From Gibbula magus (lineage: Eukaryota > Mollusca > Gastropoda > Trochida > Trochidae), in contig OW388304.1 in the NCBI GenBank assembly GCA_936450465.1, forward strand, positions 38,841,593-38,905,592: a stretch of 64,000 nt of DNA. The letters run 5' to 3'. The notes under the pieces are model-generated. The model was not told the DNA's origin. It saw only the letters and a program-made list of their open reading frames with translations, and ran no database searches. The position numbers were made by a program, and so were the translations under genes. How positions within the stretch are numbered: the first letter of the stretch is position 1; every line of letters starts with the position of its first letter. Positions 11,972 through 52,774 of the stretch are shown one piece after another.

Positions 11972-12047
11972 TGCGTCTCGAACCCGTAACCAGTAAGACC
12001 AGCTATTCGAGAGCTTACTCTTTAGACTACTGCACCACGAAGGCGCC
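11972..12047 (-). repeat. tRNA-like sequence, tRNA relic or SINE head
   Basis: On the minus strand, GGCGCCTTCGTGGTGCAGTAG fits a tRNA 5' end with an A box (TGGTGCAGTAG). GGGTTCGAGACG further on approximates a B box with one imperfect end. The acceptor stem cannot be paired convincingly, so a functional tRNA is unlikely. Confidence 0.45.
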
Positions 12048-12237
12048 ACGAACGCACATGGAAGACAACGGTGGAGAAGAACCTTAAATAGAAATCTTGG
12101 CCGTACTGGGATTCAGTCTGTAAACAAGGATTTTACGAACGACTCTAAATATAATTGTAAGTCGGGGTTTTCGATAACGCGGTAACAAAGCGTATTTTAT
12201 ACTTAAAAACAGTTGATAATATGGAGAACCCATTCTA

Positions 12238-12329
12238 CCTCGGATATGGTAAGGTTGTAGACCCTGATAGTCTGGAAAAACCGGCCTTTTTCTTTCCAAT
12301 CAGGGTCCACAACCTTACCATATCCTCGG
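12238..12329. repeat. Imperfect inverted repeat (hairpin)
   Basis: The arms ATATGGTAAGGTTGTAGACCC and GGGTCCACAACCTTACCATAT are separated by about 35 bases. The outer ends CTCGG and CTCGG do not pair. Confidence 0.7.
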
Positions 12330-12706
12330 TATCATGGTTTCTACCGTCAACCCATACGTGAAGCGCATCCACAAATATAAGGTCAAACCAAGGGCTTATT
12401 GGTACACAAGCACCTCATCGGCGCAGAAATTACAATGACAAAATGTGTATGTGATATAATTTTAATATGACAAAATAGCCGTGCGATTATTAAAAGAAAC
12501 ACGCATGCATGGGATTTTTTCAAATTGAAAGACTAACATTTGGTAATGAGTTGAGCAGTATTTCTTCTTGAAAAAAATCGTGTTTGAATGCACACCATTT
12601 TAAATCATTTCCAAGATTTATAAGCTGTGCCGATGGTTTACATTATACTACAAAATCCGACATTGGCAAAGTTTGTGCGACTTGTGTTGTAACTTGTTGG
12701 TTTTCG

Positions 12707-12870
12707 CTAGTTCACAGGAGCATGTATTGCTTAGAAACTGTGTTTGAAAGACATATACCTGTATAGATCCTACCCTATCACTATATAAAAGGATAGGGTA
12801 GGGTTGGGTCGGGTCAGGTATCTGTCTTTCAAAAGCTGTTTCTAAGCGATACACGCCCCTGTGTGCTAGT
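12707..12870. repeat. Foldback element around a GGGTAGGG/CCTACCC core
   Basis: Left arm CTAGTTCACAGGAGCATG through GTTTGAAAGACATATACCT pairs imperfectly with the right arm AGGTATCTGTCTTTCAAAAG through CCTGTGTGCTAG. The inner CCTACCCTATC and GATAGGGTAGG form a second perfect stem. Probably a foldback MITE. Confidence 0.65.
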
Positions 12871-14549
12871 TAAAGACTGGAAAAGGTAATGTTATTAATA
12901 TCAACATACACCTGGACAAAAGTTAAGCAACCTTCTATGTCAAAACTACAAGGTGATGTTTTGGGGATGGAAGGTTAACTTGACTGACTTAATCACCGTC
13001 AACATGTCCAACGTCGATTTTGTGACTTTTCTTCAATGAAAGGTTTTTTTATGTGCATTTGAAGAAATTACGAATGAAGTTCTAATGGTGCTTATTTTTT
13101 ACGAAACATAACTATAGTTCTTGTGCCGAAACTACACTATAAACTTTGGGTTTCAGAGGTCAGAAACAGCGTTGTAATTGGCAAGTTTACGTTCACAGAA
13201 CCAACACTTATTTTGTCATGTCTAATAAGGACCGGTTACTGAAATTTCACCCCTTTATTAAACTTTTTTGAGGTTACAATCATACGATTAAGAAATATAA
13301 AGGGATTCAATACGTGAATTAAATGCTTTTCTTTGATTTAGAGAGGGGTCATTACAGTTAGGCAACTTTTACTTTAATTTACTCCCAATTTTATATCAGA
13401 CATATAACATAAAACTCGTTCATTAAACACTAAACCGACACACCAGACAAATAAAAAATGCTTTAAGAAAACAGAACCAATTTAGTTTATTATGTGAGGA
13501 TGGTACGCTGAAATGAAAACAGGCCAAGATCAAGACGGTCCGAAATGAGCAAAGTATTATACAGCGGGTGGCCATGTTATTACGTACGTACATGTATGTG
13601 ACGTACACCCAGGGACCAGCATTTCTTTCCCACTCTGGCATTTTCCAAGACTTACATGTTACCGTAATTAACCATTGCAAAAATAATGGTCCTAATTAAA
13701 CTGTCAGTGAAATGGTCATCAAATGTATACCATAAGATAGGAAATCACTTCAATTACATATACATAATTTCCATGTTATTTTCCGTTGAGTGTCAAGAAC
13801 ATTGTCTTCATATAAGCAGGGCATATACATCATAGATCAAGAGTTTAACATGGCGGCCAATGGGACATTGGTTCATGAACTTGTATATACGTTCGAATGT
13901 CATTTGATCAAGTGATCAATATAAATATGAACGAAATTATAGATGCACAGCTTACATAATTTCAAAGATGTTTGTTATATTTTACAACAATTTGACTCAA
14001 ACTTAGCTGATGAAAACTATTTATGCAAAGGTTAATTAACATGTAAGTCTATGGGAAATCCAAGTGTGGGGGAATACTTTTGACCCCAGACTTACGTGTT
14101 AATTTGCTGTTGCAAGAATAATTTTCATAAATTAAATAAAAGTCCCTTTGCTGTCATATTTTGCGGAGGGATTGGAAATCATATCTGCTACAGGTACATA
14201 ATTGCCTTTCATCAAACACTTGATTAGTTTTCAAATGACACTTGTTTAAACATCGTATTGGAGCTTGTGATTCCAGTGTCCCAATGACGGCCATGTTAAA
14301 TCTAATCGGCATGTTGTATATGTGTTGTTTGATAAGAGGTAGGTTTATTAATAAGTGTCAGAAAATATTATGGACGTTATGTATCTGTAGCGGAGATGAG
14401 TTCCTATATTTTGGTAAATATTTAAGAATTAGTCGACAAACAATAGATTCATGAAAATTATTCTCTCAACATCAAATTAACACGTTAATCTATGAGAATT
14501 ACGTTACATGTACGTACCAATATGGCCACCAGCTGCACATGTACGAGTA
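12871..14549. other. Intergenic sequence without recognised genes
   Basis: About 12904 carries a TACACCTGGACAAAAGTTAAGC segment that may be one end of a Tc1/mariner-like element. An inverted pair ATTAACACGTAAGTCT-like / AACATGTAAGTCTATGGG lies near 14030-14105. Nothing else stands out. Confidence 0.35.
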
Positions 14550-14763
14550 CATACATACATACATACATACATACATTCAAACATACATACATTATACATA
14601 CATACATACATACATACATACATACATACATACATACATACATACATTATACATACATACATACATACATACATACATACATACATACATAATACATACA
14701 TACATACATACATACATACATACATACATACATACATACATACATACTACATACATACATACA

Positions 14764-14793
<30 letters not shown>
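14550..14793. repeat. ACAT tetranucleotide microsatellite
   Basis: About 55 tandem ACAT units over 240 bases, interrupted by slipped TTATACAT, AATACAT and CTACAT variants. The long Tyr/Ile/His/Thr and Met/Tyr/Val/Cys frames on both strands are products of this repeat, not genes. Confidence 0.95.
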
Positions 14794-14797
<4 letters not shown>

Positions 14798-14799
14798 AA

Positions 14800-15730
14800 A
14801 TCGATGGTTGGCGTGGTCTAATGAATATTATCAAGTTCTATATTTACATTTATACATTATTTTTGTGGTTTATTTCATTCTTATAAAGAAGCACTAAGTA
14901 CAAAATCCGTCCATATGTGTAAAATGCAACAAAAATCTTTAATAACAGACAGTAAAGTGACACAATATGAACTAAGATTCCATCTTTGTAAAAGCTTGTC
15001 GAACTTTAAAGTTTATTACACCTTGCTCCATCAGGGGATTTTAAAGGGAAAGATCTATCTATCGACGGTATCCGCCATCTTGGTTTTTTTGGGGCATAAT
15101 GTGAAATGAAAACACCTTTAACCTAATTCTACAACTTTTTGATAACAAAACGTATCAAATGAAATGTAACCACTCGATAAGTGTTACGAGGCAAACACAT
15201 CTTAGAAATACATGCCATTTATAGTGAACAAACCTAACCTTGTTATATTTGGAATAGCACAACCTTTAATAGTACAAAGTTTTGTACGTCTTCGGGCAGA
15301 ATTCTTTGCGGGATTCGATATTTGGAGTAGTAACGCTTGCTCAGAGTTCATGGGCTTTGCCGTCTGTGATGTCATGAAATACGCGTTCGTCACTGCGCCA
15401 GCTAGGCCGTCCCAAGAGAAGCTGGTCTGGCAATTTTATGCGATGCAAATGGAACGGAAGTGGTAATAAAGAAGGTATTACTCTCGAAAGTGTTTCATAT
15501 GACTTTTACGAAACTCGTGCAAATTTGTTCTGTAACCTCGCTCTCGCTCGAGTAATAAAAAAAATACAAACACGTTTCGGTAAAATAATATGACACACAT
15601 ACTCGGGTTATGATCTATATTTGAACGGACATTTGAAACAATGATACATCACACAAATAATAAGCACATCATAGAAACCAAACTTCCTCGATCTTTCACT
15701 CGTAGTTCAATTCAAACCTTGATATAATTA
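14800..15730. other. Intergenic sequence downstream of the metalloprotease
   Basis: Holds a fragment at about 15042-15085 (CCGCCATCTTGG) related to the repeat at 1987, and half of a palindromic element at 15478-15560 (CTCGAAAGTGTTTCATATGAC and CTCGCTCTCGCTCGAG) of the kind seen complete at 43045-43161. No gene recognised. Confidence 0.45.
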
Positions 15731-15731
15731 T

Positions 15732-15737
15732 TTTAAT
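15732..15737 (-). terminator. Possible polyadenylation signal of the metalloprotease
   Basis: ATTAAA on the minus strand, about 90 bases past the stop codon. It is a common variant signal, but no AATAAA was seen nearby and there is no transcript support. Confidence 0.3.
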
Positions 15738-15826
15738 CTCCATAAAGGTAGAAAAACATTATCTTTACACGCAGTATCAAACACAAGTATCACGTACATA
15801 TTTTTATGATTAAAAATCATGTTCCA

Positions 15827-45484
<29,658 letters not shown>

Positions 45485-45617
45485 GTTGCCGCTTCTCGTC
45501 TTTGACACACCTTGGCACAGGTAACTCTAATCAACAGCTTTCAGTGTAAGAGACTTCAACTTTGGGATTGTCGTTTAACTTTCTTTAAAAGTATCCAATC
45601 GTTCCAGAAAGATCAGA

Positions 45618-45640
45618 TGAGTATATATACATATATGTCA
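45618..45640 (-). promoter_or_regulatory. TATA-like sequence upstream of the metalloprotease
   Basis: GTATATATAC and CATATATG lie 135 to 155 bases upstream of the metalloprotease start codon on the minus strand. The spacing is possible for a TATA box with a 5' leader of about 110 bases, but the region is AT-rich and no start site is known. Confidence 0.25.
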
Positions 45641-46033
45641 TTTGTGTTTTCCTGTGATCCTCACAGAGTTCCCAGGTATGTTGAGATCCATCAGACGTCT
45701 TTTTACCTGATAAAGGTGTTTTATTTGTCCTATAGTGTATCCAATGAACTTTAATGACTAGACCAGATTAACTTGAGTTCTATTTCATTCAAAACAAACA
45801 TTCCGTGTTCTATCCTTTGTATGTCATGATTTCTCCTGTTTTCAGATCAGACTGAATTTTTTCATCTAACACGAACGTTCTGTGTTTTCCAAATGTACAG
45901 ATGTCTGTTCACAGTTGACCAAACGAGAGTACCCTCATCCAAATGTGTTCTTCTCTGTTGTATTCAATTTTCAAGGGTTAAAGAAATCAGAACAATCCAA
46001 GACTGATTCTTTACATGTTGTTTTACCAATAAA

Positions 46034-46680
46034 CACAGGTTACAGAAGAGCGTTTATTGACGAGGTCAGTATATATGTTCACCCGATACGAACGTCCTTT
46101 AGTCACTTGGCAGTGAGTGAAAGCAGAAATACATCAAAGTCCAAATCACAACACCTGTATTTTCATTGGAGATGATGATTTCCCACAGGTAAGAGAAGAG
46201 TGTTAATTGCCGAGATGTCTATACCTTCAGCGAAGTGATACGTCATTTAGCCAATGGGCAGTGATTGAAGGCAGGTAGACCAAAATCAAACCCAAAGTAC
46301 TTCCATCAAACATCACCTGTATTTTCCTTCGCAGATGAGAATCATATCTCAGGTAAGATAAGAGTGTTAATTGCCGAAATCCCTATACCTTCAGCGAAAA
46401 GATACGCCCTTTAGCAAATAGGCAGTGGTTGAAGGCAGGTAGACCAAAATCAAACCCAAAGTATTTTCGTCAAAATCATCCCTGTATTTTCCTTCGGAGA
46501 TGAGAATCATATCACAGGTAAGATAAGAGTGTTATTTGACGAGTTCACTTTACCTTGACCGATAGAACGTCATTTAGCCAATGGTCAGTTATTAAAGGCA
46601 GGTAGACCAAACACAATCATATTTTCATCAAACACACACCTGTATTTTCATTCTGAGATGAAAACCTTTCCCATAATGCA
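46034..46680. repeat. 165-bp tandem repeat upstream of the metalloprotease promoter
   Basis: Four units beginning ACAGGTAAGAtAAGAGTGTT near 46034, 46184, 46349 and 46514. Each holds TTTAGCCAATGG(G/T)CAGT, GGCAGGTAGACCAAAATCAAA and CACCTGTATTTTC. The array lies 550 to 1200 bases upstream of the start codon. Confidence 0.85.
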
Positions 46681-47395
46681 GCACTTTGTTTCGCAGTCCT
46701 CGATTCAAGACTTATTCATCGGATAATAACATATTCTACCTCACGTAGTGGTAATAGCGCTCGGATGTGAACTGGTTATTCAATACAGACAGATTGACTC
46801 GATAGGTCGAATCCAAAAGGTCAGTGACCCCAATATTTCCGAGGATCGGGCAATTACTAGGTAATTATGACAATATTAGTGGGTTGTTTCTTCTAAAGTA
46901 TTTCGTCATCTCGATCTTTATGCGATCCTAGTTTGGATGACCATCGTGTCTGGAAAAGAAGCAGAAATAAAGTGAATGTGACATAATCAATAATTATATT
47001 GAAAATTTGATCGTTACTGTATAAAAAAAGATAATCGGCACTATCAAGGTATCACGAAACTACACACAAAAGTTAAAGAATTATATTCAATATTGAAGTA
47101 CTTTAGTTCATATCATAATCCATAAAATACTTAGATCTTGAACAAAGGTAAATCCTTAACAATGATGTAGGATTTACCTTAGTGCATATAATGTGTATAT
47201 TTATGCAGGGTTAGTCTGCTCTGTGATATATTCCTAGGTCAAGTACGTGAAAGCGAAGACAGAATATACAATTCAGTCTATATCCTTATTCAGTAAGTCT
47301 AGATAACTGAACTAGTGGCCTGTCTCAAAACTAGACAATCACATATATGAAGGTAAAGCAGTCATTACATTCATAGTCTGAATTCTAGTCCAATA
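46681..47395. other. Intergenic sequence
   Basis: No gene recognised. Several AGGTAAA and CAGGTA words are scattered through this and the following repeats. Confidence 0.35.
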
Positions 47396-47935
47396 TAATA
47401 CAATACAATACAATATATTTTATTAAAGTCTCACCATTTGTACAACATGGGTTAAAATACAGGTTAAGCGTAATTACAGGAGTGTACAAGTACAAATGCC
47501 ACCCAAAAGGTTTATGAGAGACTACAAATTAAAATATTAAGAGCATTATGATATATAGGTATATGCGTAAATGTATAGACAGATAAAAGGTAATGTAAAT
47601 TATATATAAAATATACAGTTAGCCTGTATAGTTTTAGAATTATAAAAAAAATAAAGTATACAATATATGCTACAGTATAAAAATATGAGTATACAGTGTA
47701 TAGGTAAATTACATATAAAACATTTTTCTACGCATAAACATTTTGAAGCACATGCTTCCTAAAAGCGGCAAATTAAAGGTATTGTTTAAAATGGTAATAT
47801 CTAAAGGTGCATGATAAAACAAAAGAGAATAAGATGTACGAATATCGTCATAAAGGGGCAGTATAAAAGAAAGTGAATATATACAACACAAAATCAATTA
47901 TCAGTTTACAATACAATGCAACACTTTACCTGTAG
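47396..47935 (-). repeat. Possible minus-strand LINE 3' end with AATAC repeats
   Basis: A run of ATACA pentamers at 47396-47425 borders TATTTTATTAAAGTCTCACC, GTACAACATGGGTTAAAATAC and similar sequence. This looks like the short-repeat 3' terminus of a non-LTR element inserted on the minus strand. The coding part was not recognised. Confidence 0.35.
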
Positions 47936-48089
47936 CACTCTTAATTAACTAATATAATATATTTACCTGTACGAGATAAAAACAACGCCATCATCCAATG
48001 TACATTTCACTAGAGACTACGTCTGATTAAGGAATGTTTAATCCCCCACTATATTAATGTCTCTCTAGCTGTTCTTCACCTGGGGGCAA

Positions 48090-48800
48090 TTGAGGTGATG
48101 TCTCTACTGCTTTACACCTATACATAAGCTATACATCACCTGTCCAGGTAAATAGACATACGGATGAACATATACTGCCTGCTGACGAATGTCGGGCGTG
48201 CCTTATAAGAGTTTCAGGAAATTCAATTTAAATATGTTAATGTCTAAAAAAAATATAAGTTTTACATTGTGCGTCGATTTACCTTTAAATTTAGGTTAAA
48301 CTTAATTTACATTACATGTCAGGTAAGAACTACAAAGGTGTACATATACTTATATTACATATTGAAGTATGTCAAGTGTTAAACGATTTTAAGGAAATTC
48401 AGTTTAGATACATTAAAGTCCTAAAACTTATATTATATTGTGCGTCGATTTACTCTTGAATCATAGGTTAAACTTAAATGACTTGTCAGGTAAGAACAGA
48501 AGGTAAAGAACTACATAGGTCTACATTTACTTACATTACATACTGCATTATGCCAGTTGTGTATTCAGAAATCTCGTTTAGATAGATTAGTGTCCAAAGA
48601 TTTTGAATTCCTTTACTGTTACACTGTAGGTAAAACCTTCATTACCTACCTGATATATAGTTACATAGGTATACATCAACATACCTACTGAGCAATGACA
48701 GGTGTACATTAGACGATGTTCCGCAAATTAAATATTGATCATGTTATGTCCTACGTCAGTTTCATTTAATTTCTTTACTCTTACAAAGTAGCTAAACATA
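48090..48800. repeat. Diverged tandem repeat, about 180 bp unit
   Basis: Three to four units share GTGCGTCGATTTAC, ATAGGTTAAACTTAA, GTCAGGTAAGAAC, AAGGAAATTCAGTTTAGATA and ACATACTG. Period about 170-190. Confidence 0.7.
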
Positions 48801-48885
48801 CGAGTAATAAAAACGACTGAAACATAGTTACATAATGTCTCTAAAAGTCTATTAAATCAAATTTTTATTCTTTGGCAATTTCCTT

Positions 48886-49030
48886 ATGCGAGGCATAACT
48901 CTTGCCAGTCTCAATTACTGACTTATTTAAGCCTTGCAATATTTCTTTAATGTTTCCGTGCCAGGAAATCAGAGCCCACTATTCGATTCAGGTGCAGGTG
49001 AGGGAATTATTGCATGGCTTAAATCAGCCA
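48886..49030. mobile_element. Family F MITE copy 3, cut by a SINE
   Basis: Left arm GCATAACTCTTGCCAGTCTC and interior as in other copies. The second arm stops at CTTAAATCAGCCA, where SINE S3 begins. Confidence 0.65.
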
Positions 49031-49310
49031 GGTGAGGTGAGTTAGGGTTTAACACCACTTTCAAGAGTATTTAACTTATATCACGGCTGCTAGTATTATT
49101 ACAGGGAGAAAGCCCGCAACGCGATGTGGCTATGCATTGCGGTGAAACCTGCGAACAACGGCTGGATCTAGAGAACCATGTAAGTACTGCACTGAAATTC
49201 AGTGTAGCATTGCACCCAAACCTGACAAAGTTGCCGTGCGCCCTGGCGGGATTCGAACCACGGACCTCTTGATCCGAAACCGAACGCGCTAACCACTGCG
49301 TTATCTCCCA
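49031..49310 (-). mobile_element. tRNA-derived SINE copy S3
   Basis: Minus-strand copy. TTTAACACCACTTTCAAG marks the tail side and GGCGGGATTCGAACCACGGAC the B box, with the head ending TTATCTCCC. Followed by a run of 16 or so C. Confidence 0.85.
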
Positions 49311-49390
49311 CCTAACATCCCCCCCCCCCCCCCCCTTTCTACGAGGGTGATGAGACGTTCAGTAGTAATGCGACGGGATCTTTTGGCACC

Positions 49391-49652
49391 AAAAGTTTTA
49401 TTACACAAACCAATGATCCTTAGTGGGAATAACGATGTTGCGTTTTAAAAAGAAATTGCATGGCAGCCATTTTATTGTGAACACAATTTCGATTTACAAA
49501 AACGATTCCCATTGCTTTACGGAACCATGTACGCTCATCGTTTAACTTGATTTTCTGAAGAGAGAAGGGTGTTTTACTATTGGTGACATTAGTGGTCAAA
49601 TACATTACATCGACTTATTTCAGCGAAAAAAACGTGCTACTTCCTCTTTAAG
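49391..49652 (+). mobile_element. MITE family A copy 8, left-truncated
   Basis: Starts within the ATTACACAAACCAATTATCC block and runs to CGTGCTACTTCCTCTTTAA. The left terminal repeat is missing. Confidence 0.8.
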
Positions 49653-50600
49653 GTTTAAATATAAAGGGTCTTGTTTTTGATGAATACGCTCAACATGATG
49701 TAAATCATTTCTTAATTCTTAATCATTTCCTATTACCAAAAGGTAAAACATAAATTGCGTCATATTTTTCACTTGTGAACATATATACATATGACCTGTG
49801 TCTTATAACCATTTATATCAGCGCCCGTTCCCGTATTTAGTGATATGATACACTTGCTCGCGTAATAATCTCTCAACATAATTTCCAGTTTATGCCCAAT
49901 TCATTATTTAATTAGTTTCGTATTAACACGTAGGTGTTAGATAACATACTACTAATCTTGTGGTAAACGTTAATTTTATCACTCGATTTTATGAGAGTTT
50001 TTTTTTAATATGATGATTGTTCTAATATCCTAGAATGTCAAGAAATGACATGTATATAAATGAAATTTCTAGGTTTGACATGTCAATTTATAATATTTCA
50101 ATCAGTCCTACATGTCCCTCCGGGCTAATTACTACAGGTGTACACATTATAAGACATGTGATATCTCACCGTATGAAGGTAAATACTTATATAGTATACC
50201 TTCGGGTGATTCAGCCTATGCCAGTGATTATTCTGCAAGTCTACCTATAAAACACTACCGACTCACATTTAAAGATAGATTATTCACGTACAATTTTTGA
50301 CACAAGTGACATATAAGTTTCCATACATTTCAAATAACAGGAGCCATAACAAAATGACAAAATAGCCAAAAATATAATTAATCATTATTTTGTAGACCAA
50401 TTCCGCGGGTGCGATGTGATTCGTCGTTCATTTGTTTTGTTCCGAAACATGCTAAGTTGCACGTGCAGATCATGCAATCACGAAATTTTTGGAGTATGAC
50501 ACCCGTAAATCGCACGTGCATCTCGTGCAGATTAAAGTTTCTGGAACGTTAAAGGAAAACTAGCACGTGCAGCTCATGCAATCTTAGAAGCACTAGGTCT
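49653..50600. other. Intergenic sequence with GCACGTGCA motifs
   Basis: No gene recognised. At 50455-50590 the words GCACGTGCAG, GCACGTGCAT and ATCATGCAATC recur three times each, a small irregular repeat. Confidence 0.35.
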
Positions 50601-50603
50601 ACC

Positions 50604-50810
50604 CAACTTCCTTATGCAAGGCATAACTCTTGCCAGTCTCCATTACTGGCTGATTTAGGCCAGACCTGTGTGCTTGGAAATCCGGGCCCACTATGCATTT
50701 CAGGTGCAGTGATCCACTGTCTTGGCACAACAAAGCGAGGGATATACTGCAAGGCTTAAATCAGCCAGTAATGGAGACTGGTAAGAGTTATGCCTTGCGT
50801 TTGGAAGTTG
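50604..50810. mobile_element. Family F MITE copy 4
   Basis: Ends CAACTTCCTTATGCAAGGC and GCCTTGCGTTTGGAAGTTG with long inverted arms. Flanks AGGTCTACC and TGGGTCTAC share GGTCTAC but offset, so the target duplication is unclear. Confidence 0.78.
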
Positions 50811-50954
50811 TGGGTCTACTCGCAATGAACGAATCTGTGACACCGATTTGCTTTGGAGAGAATGGCATTAGTGCAATATCACGGAAATGAAATGAGTTCG
50901 ACAATATGTATACTAAGTAGGGTCTATTCTATCAAATAATATAGGTATGCATAT

Positions 50955-51090
50955 AGAGATTATTACCTGAGGATATGACTTTTACAAAACGAGTGTGAAT
51001 GTTTGTATTGCCCGAGCGAGAGCGAAGGTAATACACAAATTTTCACGAGTTTCATAAAACACATATGGCACAATTTAGAATGTAATACTT
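50955..51090. repeat. Palindromic element, family E copy
   Basis: GATATGACTTTTACAAAACG and CGAGTTTCATAAAACACATAT with the CCCGAGCGAGAGCGAAGG core. More diverged than 43045-43161. Confidence 0.7.
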
Positions 51091-51317
51091 TCTTTATTAC
51101 CCATTCTATTTCATATGAATCACGTTATACTAGCTAGAAAATGGCACATTTCTATTTCCTCGCAGAAAATTTAGTTCCGCACACCGTGGATACTTTCGCT
51201 TATTAAATATTGGAATGAATAAACATAATATAACCATGATTTCTTATACAATTAGTAGGACAAAATAATAAAAGAAAAAGGATATCGGGTAGACTTTATC
51301 GTACTCGCATCTACCCT

Positions 51318-51826
51318 TTAAAGGCGCTGTAGCACGTTTTTGGATATTATGCTTTCTCAAATTTGCCAATTATTATAAAAGTTTATACAATATATTGTTA
51401 GAGGGTAAAACATCTCATCACACGACCCCATAAACCGTATCCATAGAAAATGGTTGTCCGTACTGGAAGATGTGTGTGCGACGTATAAAGCGACAGTGGT
51501 GGACCTCTTCAGTGTGAGAGGTAGATTCGTAGGTCTGGTGCGAATGGGAGAATTCAGACAGCAAGATGAATTACCATTCCATCATGGTGCCATACTAAAA
51601 TGAATAATCTGAGTGTTTAGGTATTGCCACATCAGTCAGATCACTTGGACTACTTCGAACGGCCATTTTAATGTGAAGATCATAAAATGGCCACTCGAAG
51701 GCAAATGAACTCTCATGGCTTAACCGAATCAGGTACATTCGTTTTATTCAGGCATTGGTAACACTTATTCAACTTTTCATCAGATCGTTTTATTTCAGGA
51801 AGAACGGCGTGCTACAGCGCCTTTAA
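51318..51826. mobile_element. MITE family B, full-length copy
   Basis: Ends TTAAAGGCGCTGTAGCACG and CGTGCTACAGCGCCTTTAA, 509 bases. Contains GTTTATACAATATATTG, TCTTCAGTGTGAGAGGTAGA and GGCCACTCGAAGG landmarks shared with 6908-7413. Confidence 0.85.
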
Positions 51827-51829
51827 ATA

Positions 51830-52626
51830 CAACTTACAAAAGTAAAGGATGTTTCCGTGTGTTCTTTTATCATACACAATAAAGCTTCCAACTTTACCAT
51901 ATACCTATGTGAACCAATTGGTACAGGTCTAAATGTAAGTACAAAGTATATAGGTAAATACCACAATCTACCTGTAAATAAACAGTTGAGAGTTGAAATA
52001 ACAAATACTTCTGAATTATATTACGCATGATAAAATTAGGACTTGCTCGTGATATATAATTTGGGCAATTAATCGTCACTTCAGCTGTATGAGGAAACAT
52101 TAAATAAGTATAAATTAATGGCATGCCCATGTATTGAGTCAATACGATTAATCACCTGCATATATGGAAACGGATTTGTGTCATTTGCTTGGATGATCAT
52201 GACAGATATTTTGATAGCTAACATAAGTACAGATAAGTTATCGACGCAATTCTTCTTGTGTTATTTGCAGGATTTTATATTATAACTGAACATTTCTTCG
52301 AGGATTCCATCAACGAATCAATATTGTATCCAAGAATTCCAACGATCAAAGAAATCGGTCAAGGAATACATCGATAATAATGAGGATATTTATACCGCTC
52401 TGAACTCCACACTACGACGGGCCATGCTCAAATCGCACACATTATTACCCTGCTTAAAGAACCAACATCGTTTCTTTTTTATTCTCAACTCACAAGGTGT
52501 ATGCATCATAGCTGCTAATTAAGGCAAACTTTTAACGTTATATGTTACATCGCCTTCACTTCAATACCAGGTACCCACGTGAACTGCTAGGTGAACAGAG
52601 GCATACTTAATAAATTACTTTATAAC
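51830..52626. other. Intergenic sequence, nothing recognised
   Basis: No coding or repeat structure recognised. Confidence 0.35.
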
Positions 52627-52774
52627 TTAAAGGGGCAGTAGCACGTTTTTTTGCAAATTTTATTTTTTCAAATTTACCATTTATAATGATAGTTAATGTC
52701 TTTTATAATTACTTTAGAGGGTAAAACATCTTATTACACAAACCAATTATCCGTAGGGGTGTCAACGGTGTTCC

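Noticed and set aside
14492..14886. Several open frames of up to 115 codons on both strands
   Set aside because: They are readings of the ACAT microsatellite.
15202..15466. Overlapping 63- and 84-codon frames on opposite strands
   Set aside because: Neither shows conserved motifs. The segment lies between repeat fragments downstream of the protease.
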